A DNA stretch of 64,000 nt. It comes from Bifidobacterium anseris. GTDB taxonomy: Bacteria; Actinomycetota; Actinomycetes; Actinomycetales; Bifidobacteriaceae. The notes below the pieces were generated by a model, which did no database searches, was not told where the DNA came from, and was given only the letters and a program-made list of their open reading frames with translations. Below are positions 49,902 to 58,835 of the stretch, in pieces. The translations under genes were made by a program, and so were the position numbers. The stretch covers positions 62,001-126,000 of the forward strand of contig NZ_NMYC01000005.1 in assembly GCF_002860345.1 (NCBI RefSeq), read 5' to 3'. The first letter of the stretch is position 1. Every line of letters starts with the position of its first letter.

Positions 49902-50347
49902 ATAGCTTATCGTAGTGCGATTGCTCGGCGCTTACAAATCAGGTTCTTCTCAAATTAGCGTGTAAGGGCCGTGCTTCATCATTGCTTGTGTGCTTGTGTG
50001 CTTGTGTGATAGAAAAAATGAATGCTGAAACACGGCCTGATCCCAAGTTTAGCGTGTTCAACTCCCAAAGGTTTCTTGGACTGGACGAAATAGGTCTTCG
50101 TGTGCTCGAACGCCGCATGTGTGAACTCCTCACCCTCCTCCGTCGCACCACTCAGGCAAACAGATTCACCGAGACCATCAGCGACAGGATTGAGACACTG
50201 CGCGACAACACCATGGGCTTTGCCGACGTCGCCAGTCACATTCAACGAATCTTCTTCCGCAGCGTCCAAATTAATGACATCCTTGCTCACTAGCTTGAGA
50301 AGAGCCACTATGCTTTAAACAAAGTGCTGATGGAGGAGGTGTGGTGA
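49902..50347. other. Intergenic region with octanucleotide repeat and possible small ORF
   Basis: TGCTTGTG occurs three times in tandem at 49983-50006. Just after it, an ORF at 50018-50293 (91 residues, MNAETRPDPKFSVF to INDILAH) has a helical, gene-like composition but no clear ribosome site and no recognised family; it may be a remnant. The last 60 nt hold GGAGGAGGTG, the ribosome site for the next gene. Confidence 0.4.
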
Positions 50348-51892
50348 TTGGGTGAGCATGACGATGCGGGTGTTGGTCAGGGCATGTCGGAACCGTGGGC
50401 GCAGGCGATTCGGTATGCGCTGGATCGCCTGTCGTTGGATGAGATCGGGCAGCGATATGGGGATGCCGTGCGTGAATACTGCGCGGCGTACGTCAATCAT
50501 GATGCCCGCGCGGTGAAAGGCGACGGCGTGTACACGGTGGATCTGAAGGGCATCGGGCTGAACGCCTCCAATCCTGCCGTCAAACAGGGCTTCGCTGCTG
50601 AGGCGATGGCCGAAGCGCATCATAACGCGGACGCAATCATCGCTGGAGACAAGCGTCGTATGCGTCGCACGAACAACAATGATCCGCTTGTAGACATGCA
50701 GGCGTTCGGAGCGCATGGTCAGCCGTTGAAGACGCAGCGGATCCAGATGAAATTTGTCGGCAAGGATGCGAAGGAGTGCCTAGATCTGCTGCATTCCAGC
50801 GGATATGAAAAGTACTACGACGGTAACGTCCTGTTCGGCCTCCCTGACGAGTACTGCGATCAACTGCTGGGGGAAGGGCCGGGTTCCATTCGTCAGGATA
50901 TTCAGGACACCAAAGCCAAGTTGGAGGCTGCGGCCGCACGAGGAGATAAAGATGCTTGCGCGAAGCACCGCAAGCGCATCAAGCAAGACAGGCAGCTACA
51001 GAAGAAGATTCGCAAAGCCGGTCTCACCAAAGACGAGGCGTTGGCAGCAGCTCTGCATCCCAAACGCGAGGCGGTGAAGCACGCGGCGAAAATCGCCCAT
51101 CAGGGCGCCATGGAACAAGCGGCAGGCGTGATGGCCGCTGCGGCTCCAATGGCGATGATGGGTGTAATTCAGGATTGCATTCAGCGGAATCGGTCGTTGC
51201 CTGAATCATTGAAGGAACACGGTCTGGATGTGGCATTAGCCGGTGGTATCCAGTACGTGATCGGCTTCATCCAGATCGCGGCTGACGGTGCGATGAAAAA
51301 CGCTGGCAGCGACTATGTGAAGGCCATCGCGAAAGGCAATGCGTTGACGATGATGGCGTCGCTGGCGTTCGAAAACGCAATGCTGGTCCAGCAGCTGGTC
51401 AGGAGCGATATGACCGGTGAGGAGTTCCTGGACGCTCTGGCCGAAACCAACATCGGCGCGTTGGCATCCTGCTTTGCAGGCGCCGTAGTCGGCACCGCGG
51501 CCGCTGGTGCGACGCTCTCGCCAATCATCGCGAACATGATCGCCGTGCAGGTGGCAGTGGGATCCTACCGGAACCTGCGGCAGGCGATGATGGAATATCA
51601 GCTCGCCAAGCAGGAACGAATCGCGGCGGAAGCGGAATGCGCGCAGATCGTGGAACAGGTGCGCGCATGGAGACGGCAACTCAATGAGCAAGCAGAACGC
51701 TACTTCAGCGAGCATCTGGACACTTTCGATACCGCGTTCCGAACCATGGATCAGGCGATTCTGGAACAGGACGGCGATGGATTCATCCAAGCCAACGCAC
51801 AGCTGCAGCAAGCGTTGGGATATGAGCCACAGTTTAGGTCCCAAACGGAATTCGATGCTTTAATGAATCGTGACGACAGTCTGCAGCTGTGA
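50348..51892 (+). CDS. Unknown protein, first gene of a three-gene operon
   Basis: A ~514-residue protein that I do not recognise. Residues ~70-160 form a compact alpha/beta region (VYTVDLKGIGL, MKFVGKDAKECLDLLHSSGYEKYY, GNVLFGLPDEYCDQLL); ~175-235 is a charged coiled coil (KLEAAAARGDKDACAKHRKRIKQ); ~255-420 is hydrophobic and Ala/Gly/Met-rich (MEQAAGVMAAAAPMAMMGVI, LASCFAGAVVGTAAAGATL) and probably enters the membrane; the end is a long helix. The TTG start has the best ribosome site (GGAGGAGGTG); an ATG 36 nt downstream is the alternative. Near the R-M pair it may be a defence or toxin component. Confidence 0.6.
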   Translation: MGEHDDAGVGQGMSEPWAQAIRYALDRLSLDEIGQRYGDAVREYCAAYVNHDARAVKGDGVYTVDLKGIGLNASNPAVKQGFAAEAMAEAHHNADAIIAGDKRRMRRTNNNDPLVDMQAFGAHGQPLKTQRIQMKFVGKDAKECLDLLHSSGYEKYYDGNVLFGLPDEYCDQLLGEGPGSIRQDIQDTKAKLEAAAARGDKDACAKHRKRIKQDRQLQKKIRKAGLTKDEALAAALHPKREAVKHAAKIAHQGAMEQAAGVMAAAAPMAMMGVIQDCIQRNRSLPESLKEHGLDVALAGGIQYVIGFIQIAADGAMKNAGSDYVKAIAKGNALTMMASLAFENAMLVQQLVRSDMTGEEFLDALAETNIGALASCFAGAVVGTAAAGATLSPIIANMIAVQVAVGSYRNLRQAMMEYQLAKQERIAAEAECAQIVEQVRAWRRQLNEQAERYFSEHLDTFDTAFRTMDQAILEQDGDGFIQANAQLQQALGYEPQFRSQTEFDALMNRDDSLQL

Positions 51893-51935
51893 AATGGAGT
51901 ACGACGAGTCTGTATCGGTGAAAGGTGGGAGAGTG

Positions 51936-52784
51936 ATGAAAAATTGCGACGTACGCATGGCACTGAGCGTGCTGTACTACCTCATTCTGGTGGATGGCCA
52001 ATCTCAGGAGTATGAGCTGCAGCTGTTCGAGCAGCTGGGCGAGCAGTTTGATGCGGCTGAATTCGCAAAATGCCGAGAGACGGTGATCGCCGACTGTGAG
52101 AAGCAGGTCGCCGGCGCCGCCGATGACTTTGAACATTACGAGCTCGTCGCGGAAGGCGTTGACAAGACCCTCGCTCGTAAGCCATCCGGCAAAGGCCCGC
52201 AGATCCCGTTGAGCATGGTGCTTTGGGACATGCTCGCTGTCGCGCACGCCGACCGCGCATGCAGCGCCGAAGAAGAGCGTCTGATCAAGCACATCGTGCG
52301 CGTGAACAATGTGGATCAGCGTATCTACCAGCAGTTCGTCTACATAATGAACGCTTGTGTGGCGGTGGGCGCCCAGTTGGAAGCGGTGGAGAATTCTTCG
52401 ATGAACTACAGCGAAGCCAAGCCGATCGTCGACGAGCTGGAACACCGACGCGGCATGATGGTTGCCGGTGCGCTCGACGTCATCAACGATTCTCGAATGC
52501 CCGCAGTTCCCGCAGCGCAACAGGTTCAGGAGGACATCGTCGATCAAGGCATGCGTGGCGTAGGCGACTTCATGAACCAGGCAGGGCAAGTCATCGGTGA
52601 TGCGGCAGGCAAAGCCGGAGGTGCCATCGGTGATGCGGCGGGCAAGGCAGGGCATGCCATCGCCGATGCTGCAGGTCAGGTTGGTAACGCCATGGGCGCC
52701 GTGGGCAACGAAGTGCAGAAGGGTGCGACGCAGGCGTGGAACAACGTAGCTAATACCGTCGGCGGCTGGTTCAAGAAGAACTAG
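51936..52784 (+). CDS. TerB-like protein with 11-residue repeats, second gene of operon
   Basis: A 282-residue protein. Residues ~1-135 are all helical and resemble TerB/DUF533 domains (ALSVLYYLILVDGQSQEYELQLFEQLGEQF, MLAVAHADRACSAEEERLI). The C-terminus (~210-275) consists of near-exact 11-residue repeats of the form IGDAAGKAGGA, amphipathic and like membrane-binding helices of the synuclein/apolipoprotein type, ending in a Trp/Lys-rich GGWFKKN. The start follows GGTGGGAGAG. It lies 43 nt after the first gene and 45 nt before the third. Confidence 0.68.
   Translation: MKNCDVRMALSVLYYLILVDGQSQEYELQLFEQLGEQFDAAEFAKCRETVIADCEKQVAGAADDFEHYELVAEGVDKTLARKPSGKGPQIPLSMVLWDMLAVAHADRACSAEEERLIKHIVRVNNVDQRIYQQFVYIMNACVAVGAQLEAVENSSMNYSEAKPIVDELEHRRGMMVAGALDVINDSRMPAVPAAQQVQEDIVDQGMRGVGDFMNQAGQVIGDAAGKAGGAIGDAAGKAGHAIADAAGQVGNAMGAVGNEVQKGATQAWNNVANTVGGWFKKN
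52593..52691 (+). repeat. 3 x 33-bp in-frame repeats in the TerB-like gene
   Basis: Repeats start at 52593, 52626 and 52659, each ATCGSYGATGCKGC-like, encoding the 11-residue unit IGDAAGKAGxA. Copy number could vary by slippage without changing frame. Confidence 0.8.
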
Positions 52785-52829
52785 TGCACGGTTCGTACAG
52801 GATGCGTAGAGGATAAGGGAGCAGTCATC

Positions 52830-53831
52830 ATGGTGGTTTTCGTTCCATTGGTAATCGGTGCGGCAGCGCTCGCCGGCGTTGGCGGTGTGGGCGCCGGGGT
52901 CAAAGGTGTCGCGGACGGGCACAAGGCGCAGGGATTGAATGAGAACACGGCGGAGCGTCAGCGCATCGCCGCGCAGAATCTGGAAACGCTGCGCGAAGAG
53001 TGCGGGCGTGCGCTCGACGAACTCGGACGTGAGAAGATCAGCGTTCTGGATACGTCGATGAAGCATTTCCTGGATTCGTTCGGCAGGCTCAAGAACGTGG
53101 GACTGCGGGACTCCGCCGGATTGGATGAGCTCAAGCGTCTGCATATTGATGAGGCTTCGTTCGAGGAACTGCGCAAGCTCAGTGATCTGGCCGTCGAAAT
53201 CGTCAAAGGCGGAGTTGCGGGAATGGCCGCTGGATCATTGACGGCATTCGGCGCGTATGGTCTGGCGATGCATTTCGCCGCGGCTTCCACCGGAACGGCC
53301 ATCGCCAGTCTGCATGGTGCGGCCGCGGCCAATGCGACGCTGGCGTTTTTCGGCGGGGGTGCACTGGCCGCCGGTGGCATGGGCATGGCCGGCGGTATGG
53401 CGGTGCTCGGCGGCCTTGTGGCAGGACCTGCGCTGTTGGTGTTCGGCGCCATGGTCGGTTTGAGCGGCATGAAGGATCTGGAACAGGCGAAAGCCAATGC
53501 GGCGCAGGTGAGCGCCTACTGCGAGCAGTGGGCGGCCGCTACCGATATGTCGCGCGCCATCAGGGATCGGGCGATGATGTTCTACGCGACGCTTGCGCAA
53601 CTTGACGTTCGCTTCGTCGTGGCGCTGCAGAATCTTGATCAGATCATCGCCGCACAGGGCGAGGACTACGCGCAGTTCAACCAGGAAGCCAAGCAGTCCG
53701 TCGCTGCCTGCGTTTCGCTGGCCATGTCCATCAAATCCGTGCTCGATACGCCCATCCTTGACGATTCCGGCGCCCTCACCGACGAATCAGGTGCTCTGAT
53801 GGACAGGTTCGAGCAGGACGGTGATGAGTGA
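52830..53831 (+). CDS. Glycine-zipper membrane protein, third gene of operon
   Basis: A 333-residue protein not assigned to a named function. The start has a Gly/Ala/Val-rich segment (LVIGAAALAGVGGVGAGVKGV), then a helical bundle (~35-125), a long Gly/Ala zipper (~125-215, including GGGALAAGGMGMAGGMAVLGGLVAGPALLVFGAMVG) able to insert into membrane, and a C-terminal helical domain. The pattern resembles glycine-zipper proteins encoded with TerB or dynamin-like proteins. RBS is TAAGGGAGC. Close spacing with the two upstream genes indicates one complex. Confidence 0.65.
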   Translation: MVVFVPLVIGAAALAGVGGVGAGVKGVADGHKAQGLNENTAERQRIAAQNLETLREECGRALDELGREKISVLDTSMKHFLDSFGRLKNVGLRDSAGLDELKRLHIDEASFEELRKLSDLAVEIVKGGVAGMAAGSLTAFGAYGLAMHFAAASTGTAIASLHGAAAANATLAFFGGGALAAGGMGMAGGMAVLGGLVAGPALLVFGAMVGLSGMKDLEQAKANAAQVSAYCEQWAAATDMSRAIRDRAMMFYATLAQLDVRFVVALQNLDQIIAAQGEDYAQFNQEAKQSVAACVSLAMSIKSVLDTPILDDSGALTDESGALMDRFEQDGDE

Positions 53832-53988
53832 GCGGGATGCGGTTGTTGTTGTGACGGCTGAGTTCGTAGTCGATTAAGATACAGTCAGCTGTGAGGTTGC
53901 ATGTCTGGCGCGAAAACAGCTTGGCGCCCCTTGAAGTAGCGGGATGGCACGTCCTGCGATTTAGCCAGAATCTGGGCCTCGTCCGCTC

Positions 53989-54651
53989 TCAACTGATTCG
54001 GTAATGCCCGACGAGCTCTTGCGGAAACGTGCCGAGCACATCCTCTTCGTACTGCTTTTGCTTCGCGCTCACGTGGTGGATGAGCAACGGCAATCCGTCT
54101 GCGTTGCGTGTGTCGGAGGCAATGCCGATGTGGTTGCTGTAGACGACGATGTCGCCGCCCTGCCATGCGCCGACGTCTGTGATGTCCGTCGTGAGGTTGA
54201 TTGCATGCGCGGCGAAGTACGAGTTGAGTACGGGGACGCGGCGGAAGTCGATATTGGCGTCAGGTGTGTCGATGTCATAACGTTCAGGATGGGCGAGTAT
54301 GTCTTCATGTACGAGTGTCATCAGATCGTAGCCGGCTCCGCGCAGGGCTGCGCCTACGACGTCGGTGCATACGCCATACCCGTCGTTCGGGTAGCCAGTT
54401 GCGTAATACTCGCTTTTGTATGCCGGTTTTGTAGCGATGTAGGCGCGCGCGTTCTGCAGAATGTCGCTTTGATCGTCGATGCCGTCGCCATCCTTGTCGA
54501 TTGCGCTGATGTATGGGGCAATGCTCGGCGCTGACTGCCGCGCCGACCTGTCTTTGTCTGCGCCTCCCGTTGCGCTCCCGCAGGCCGACGCCAACGTGCA
54601 GGTGACGATGAGCGTCCCTATCGTGATGATTCTGGATAGTCGTTGTGCCAT
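53989..54651 (-). CDS. DUF1287 lipoprotein
   Basis: A 220-residue predicted lipoprotein: signal segment IITIGTLIVTCTLASAC with the lipobox cysteine, then a Ca-binding-like DKDGDGIDDQSDI segment, and the DUF1287 core (YPNDGYGVCTDVVGAALRGAGYDL, GAWQGGDIVVYSNHIGIASD) that shares the NlpC/P60-like Cys-His layout, so it is probably a cell-wall-associated cysteine hydrolase. The start follows GGAGGAG. It reads leftward, against the three-gene operon. Confidence 0.82.
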   Translation of the reverse strand: MAQRLSRIITIGTLIVTCTLASACGSATGGADKDRSARQSAPSIAPYISAIDKDGDGIDDQSDILQNARAYIATKPAYKSEYYATGYPNDGYGVCTDVVGAALRGAGYDLMTLVHEDILAHPERYDIDTPDANIDFRRVPVLNSYFAAHAINLTTDITDVGAWQGGDIVVYSNHIGIASDTRNADGLPLLIHHVSAKQKQYEEDVLGTFPQELVGHYRIS

Positions 54652-54701
54652 ATGGATGTACTCCTCCGCGTTGCCCTTCGCTGGCATCTGTTATAGCACG
54701 C

Positions 54702-54992
54702 TTATCGCCTATGGAGAGTGACGATAGGGTTGCGCATGTAGGGCAGTTTGAAATCTACCTGACCCCATGCGGGCGAGTAGATGACGTCCTCCTTGATCAG
54801 TTGCGTGCGATACACGTTTGCGTAGCCGGCATCTCGTTTGAGACGCTTGGCGATCTCTCCGGTGGACGACGGTCCGTCATCCTGAGCCATGGCGAGCAGA
54901 TACTCCTTCTGCATCGAGCTCAGTCCGTCGATTTCCGGGGCGTGCACCATGTCGCCTAAGCCGCGTTGTGTGCGCCATCTCGAATTCCTCAA
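54702..54992 (-). pseudogene. Remnant of an AAA ATPase C-terminal winged-helix domain
   Basis: About 90 residues (LSSMQKEYLLAMAQDDGPSSTGEIAKRL then GYANVYRTQLIKEDVIYSPAWGQVDFKLPYM) match the C-terminal winged helix of archaeal-type/Orc-like AAA ATPases. There is no ATPase core upstream and the start is not convincing, so it is probably a truncated copy. The family assignment rests on this short segment only. Confidence 0.5.
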
Positions 54993-55402
54993 GGTCGTCT
55001 CCTCTGTCGATCAGTATGGGTGACGTCATGTATGCAGTGGTTTTGAACGGATTCGTTATCGGAGTCGCCGAAAGTATAAAGAATATAAAAAGTATAAAAA
55101 AGTATAACGACTTGCCGCGGTGACACTTCAGTCAGACCGGACAGCTCGGGCTGCCTGCTCTGCTGCTGCTTCCGCCATGCTGATGCCGCATCGACGGGCT
55201 GGCCGCCGTCAGGAACGTGAGGCAGCTGCAGGGGGACGTGCGCGGGAAACGAATGGGTTGCGAACACCGTCAAATTCCCGGAATCCCGCCGATCATCCGC
55301 TACGGTATCTGTCGCCAAGTTCCTCCATAGCTACAGATAATCGATTATCTGTAGCTATACTCATCGTTAGCTACACTTCCCGAACGCAGAAAGGTGTCCA
55401 CC
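54993..55402. other. Intergenic region upstream of the Fic gene
   Basis: No gene seen. At ~55066-55108 an A/T stretch repeats AGTATAAA. Near the right end lies a perfect 32-bp palindrome (55327-55358) and a third TAGCTAC word at about 55367, before the Fic ribosome site. Confidence 0.5.
55327..55358. promoter_or_regulatory. Perfect 32-bp palindrome before the Fic gene
   Basis: ATAGCTACAGATAATC followed directly by its reverse complement, no spacer. It overlaps the region where the Fic promoter is expected (TATACT lies at its right edge), 45 nt before the start. Likely an operator; cruciform or terminator function is possible. Confidence 0.65.
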
Positions 55403-56614
55403 ATGGTCGAATGGCGCATCCCGGCACTGGGCCATGAGGAACACGTCTGGCATATCGCCGACGACGCGTATGTCTCCAGGTCGCAGCGCATGAAGGGCAA
55501 CGGTCCGTATGCGTCGGCCGTTCCCATTGCGTTGCACGATCTGGAAATCAATCTGCCATCGGCACTGAGCTCGGCGATCGATGAGGCAAGCCAGGCGCTG
55601 GCCAAATTCGACGCGTATGCATTGTGGAAACTCGGCGAGCAGGTGCGCTCGCTTGGCCCGATGAGTGCGGTTCTGCTGCGGACCGAAGCCACGTCGTCAT
55701 CGCAGATCGAACATCTCACCGTCGGCGCGAAGAATCTGGCGTTGGAACTCCTTGATGAAGGAGGCAGTCTCAACGCGCAGATCGTCATAGGCAATGTGCG
55801 AGCGATGGAATCGGCGTTGGAATTCAGCGGAGACATGACGCAAGAGAATCTGCTGCGCATGCACAAGGCATTGCTCAGCGCGCAACCCGGCTGGGGCGAA
55901 TACGCCGGCAGATTCCGTGAGCAACTCGTGTGGGTGGGGACCAGCTCACATTCGCCGCGAGGTGCCTCGTTCGTAGCTCCGCAACCGGAGCTCGTACAGC
56001 CGGCAATCGATGATCTGCTCGCATTCCTCCTGCGTGACGACATTCCCGTGCTTGCGCAGGCCGCCTTGGCCCATGCGCAATTCGAGACGATTCATCCGTT
56101 TGCCGACGGCAACGGTCGAACGGGTCGTGCGCTCATCCACGCCGTGCTGCGTAGCAAAGGCCTCACCGCGCATCTCGTGCCGCCGGTTTCCGCCGGTCTT
56201 CTTCGCGCCACGGACACGTATTTCGATGCTCTTACCGCATTCCGTGCGGGGGATGCGGCTCCTTTGATTGCAGTGTTCGCTGAGGCGAGCCTGTTCGCCG
56301 CGCAGAGCGGCATCGACCTGATTGATAGCCTTGATGGTCAGATCGAAGCCACCAAAACCGCCCTGCGAGGCACGCGTAGGGATGCGGCTGTGTGGAAGGT
56401 GCTGCCGTACCTGATCGCGCAGCCGGTGATCAACTCCCAGTATTTGCGCTCTGCCATCGGATTATCCAAGCCGCAGGCCGAACGTGCACTGCGCGCGCTC
56501 GCCGATGCTGACGTGCTCGTTCCTCGCAATACCGCCAAACGTAATGTCGTGTGGGAGCATCGTGGCATCCTCGACGTACTCGATGACTACGCCGCCTCGC
56601 TGCACCGCCAGTGA
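55403..56614 (+). CDS. Fic-family protein (AMP transferase-like)
   Basis: A 403-residue Fic protein. The active-site loop HPFADGNGRTGRAL (~residue 232) is intact with catalytic histidine. An N-terminal region carries the inhibitory-helix segment ATSSSQIEHLT, where the residue after the inhibitory Glu is His instead of the usual Gly/Asn. The C-terminus has a winged helix (INSQYLRSAIGLSKPQAERALRALADADVLV). It would transfer AMP or another nucleotide moiety to a protein hydroxyl, often autoregulated. The start follows GAAAGGTGTCCACC. The upstream palindrome suggests self-control via the winged helix. Confidence 0.9.
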   Translation: MVEWRIPALGHEEHVWHIADDAYVSRSQRMKGNGPYASAVPIALHDLEINLPSALSSAIDEASQALAKFDAYALWKLGEQVRSLGPMSAVLLRTEATSSSQIEHLTVGAKNLALELLDEGGSLNAQIVIGNVRAMESALEFSGDMTQENLLRMHKALLSAQPGWGEYAGRFREQLVWVGTSSHSPRGASFVAPQPELVQPAIDDLLAFLLRDDIPVLAQAALAHAQFETIHPFADGNGRTGRALIHAVLRSKGLTAHLVPPVSAGLLRATDTYFDALTAFRAGDAAPLIAVFAEASLFAAQSGIDLIDSLDGQIEATKTALRGTRRDAAVWKVLPYLIAQPVINSQYLRSAIGLSKPQAERALRALADADVLVPRNTAKRNVVWEHRGILDVLDDYAASLHRQ

Positions 56615-56690
56615 CGGTGCCCGCGCGTTCCCACCCGCGACCGGGCTGCTATGCTGAAAGCCACCGGGGGCTCAGAAGCAAGGAGCGCAT

Positions 56691-58835
56691 ATGGACGGTT
56701 CATATGACGGCAAGGTCATCAAGGATTCCTTCACGCTGTCCGAATTCGTCAACTGGCTGCGCAAATCAAGCCGTGACATCGCCTGCGTGCTGCTGTCCGA
56801 AGACGCCCACGGCAAAACGATCGCGCCGCTCGACGAAGTCCGTCGCACCGTCGGCACGCGCGCTGTCACCGTGTTGCTCTCCAACGCCGTACAGAACGAC
56901 GCGCGCGACCACCTCGGCAGCGTCAACCCCTACCGCGGCGCCGCGCGCGTCTTCCCACCCGGCGACATGTGGTTCGACGATCCACGACTCGTCGGCTGCG
57001 TGCTGCCATCGCTGTCATCGACGCGCTTCCTCGAGCGCATCGAAGAACTGCTCGATCGCCGCCTGCCCACGCGACGCAAGCCGCCGACGAACATGATCGC
57101 GCACACGATCGCCGCCGCACGCCCCGCCACACCCGCCACACCCGCCAAAGACGAGCCGAACCTCTTCGACGTGCACGTCCGCGACCGTCACTACCGCGTC
57201 GACATCAAGCATGCGCGCGTATGCCGCAACGCAATCGTCTCGGAACGTCGCGAATACCCGTGCGTCCTCGTCTCGCTCGGCGTCGGCATGACGACCCCGT
57301 ACCTCGACGTCAACGCATTGGTCGACAGCATCGGCAAAGCCGCCGTCATCTTCGAAATCGCCGATCGCGCCGCCGACAACTGGCTACGCGACAACCTTCC
57401 ATACTGGGCGCGCGCCTACAACGGCGCCTGCCGTTTCCTCGCGCCAAGCAACATGGCCGGTCGAGACCATTCACGGGAGCTGCTGCGCATGTACTCGACG
57501 AATGACAGCGCCGACACCGTCGCAGAACTCACGAACCTCGTCCTCGACGTCGCTTACCCCGAAGGCTACAGCCTCGGCGGCGCCGACGATGACGACGCCC
57601 AGCCGCAACCACGCCATGAGACACAGCGGAACACGAAACTCGTGGAAGGCGTCGTCGCGATGATGCTCGACGGCATCGCCTACGTCTATGTCGACGATGA
57701 ACGCAACCCACGCAAAGCGAGGCTCGAGGTGCCGACGGCGCTCGCGACGGCATCGCTGTTGTGTGAAGAGCAACCGGTGCGCGGACACGTCGACGCGGAC
57801 GGTCAACTCGCCATCGAACCCGAATGGCGCACCGCCACAGATGCGTTGCGTGACTACGCCTCCGGCACAACCGTGGCCGGTCGCGTCACCTTTGTGTGCG
57901 AAGACATGTTCAAGATCATGCTGTACCCGGCGCTCTCCGGACGCGCGGGCGTCGAAGTGACCGTGCGCGGGCCGGAACTGTTCGCCGGAAGCGGCATCGA
58001 CATGAACGCCGACCTGCGGCCGATGCTCACACGCGGGCAGACGATCGCAATGCGCGTCGAGGAACGCGACGGCGACGACTGGCTGCTATCGCTGCCGGAC
58101 GCGCACGACACGGTGCTGTCGGCGCCGAGCCTGCTGCCTGGAGGCCCGGCGTGGCTGGAGACCTCCGCGGCGCTCGACTATCTGCCGCGGCTGCGCAGCC
58201 ACAGCACGCTCGCCGACGTGCCGGTCGAACAGCTTCTCACGACGGTGGACACCGTCGAGGCGGCCCAAACGACGATCCGTCGGATGCACGCGCAGCTCGT
58301 CGAACTCAGCCAGAACAACCGGCAGCACAACGATGACATCGGCAGGCTTCGAGAAGAGAACGCCAAGCTCAAACGCGACAACCATGACTACGAGAAGGCG
58401 CTCGAGGACGCAAACCCGCTCGCCGTGTTCAGCGGGAGGTTCGCGTCGCTGCGCGAGGAGCTCGATTGGATGCTGCGCGCGCAATCGCTGCTGCAGTTCA
58501 CGGTCGAGGAGCGTCGGCGCCGGCCGTTGGCGGAATGGTCGTACGGGGATGAGTTCTTCGACTCGCTCGAGAAATGCGAGAGCAAGGAGATGACGCGATG
58601 GCCGTTGATCCATACGATGCTGCTCGTGCTCGCCGGCAAGGAAACGGCCAACGGACTGCGGCCGCACCAGCTGCGCACCGGCAGGGGAGGGGACAACCCC
58701 GGGCGCAAGGACGAACAGGGCAACGCGATCTACCGCTGCAACGTGCATGGCCAGTACCGGCTGCATTTCACGCGCGACGGGGCCGGGCGCATCACCTTCA
58801 TGTCGGTGAACGCCCACGACGAACTGCTGCTGTAG
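56691..58835 (+). CDS. Modular protein: duplicated N-domain, S1-like OB fold, coiled coil, RelE/ParE-like end
   Basis: A 714-residue protein without a recognised full-length family. Residues ~25-100 and ~200-270 look like two copies of one domain (AVTVLLSN...YRGAARVFPPGD and AVIFEIAD...YNGACRFLAPSN). Residues ~390-470 fit an S1-like OB fold (GTTVAGRVTFVCEDMFKIML, RGQTIAMRVEERDGDDWLLSLPD). A coiled coil spans ~520-575. The last ~100 residues resemble RelE/ParE toxins (LHQLRTG-like, NAIYRCNVHGQYRLHFTRD, VNAHDELLL). The start follows AAGGAGCGCAT. Next to Fic it may be a stress- or phage-responsive RNA-targeting effector; this is inference. Confidence 0.6.
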   Translation: MDGSYDGKVIKDSFTLSEFVNWLRKSSRDIACVLLSEDAHGKTIAPLDEVRRTVGTRAVTVLLSNAVQNDARDHLGSVNPYRGAARVFPPGDMWFDDPRLVGCVLPSLSSTRFLERIEELLDRRLPTRRKPPTNMIAHTIAAARPATPATPAKDEPNLFDVHVRDRHYRVDIKHARVCRNAIVSERREYPCVLVSLGVGMTTPYLDVNALVDSIGKAAVIFEIADRAADNWLRDNLPYWARAYNGACRFLAPSNMAGRDHSRELLRMYSTNDSADTVAELTNLVLDVAYPEGYSLGGADDDDAQPQPRHETQRNTKLVEGVVAMMLDGIAYVYVDDERNPRKARLEVPTALATASLLCEEQPVRGHVDADGQLAIEPEWRTATDALRDYASGTTVAGRVTFVCEDMFKIMLYPALSGRAGVEVTVRGPELFAGSGIDMNADLRPMLTRGQTIAMRVEERDGDDWLLSLPDAHDTVLSAPSLLPGGPAWLETSAALDYLPRLRSHSTLADVPVEQLLTTVDTVEAAQTTIRRMHAQLVELSQNNRQHNDDIGRLREENAKLKRDNHDYEKALEDANPLAVFSGRFASLREELDWMLRAQSLLQFTVEERRRRPLAEWSYGDEFFDSLEKCESKEMTRWPLIHTMLLVLAGKETANGLRPHQLRTGRGGDNPGRKDEQGNAIYRCNVHGQYRLHFTRDGAGRITFMSVNAHDELLL

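Noticed and set aside
54702-54992. Considered as an intact small transcription factor
   Set aside because: The sequence matches only the end of a larger ATPase and has no credible start or ribosome site, so a remnant is more likely.
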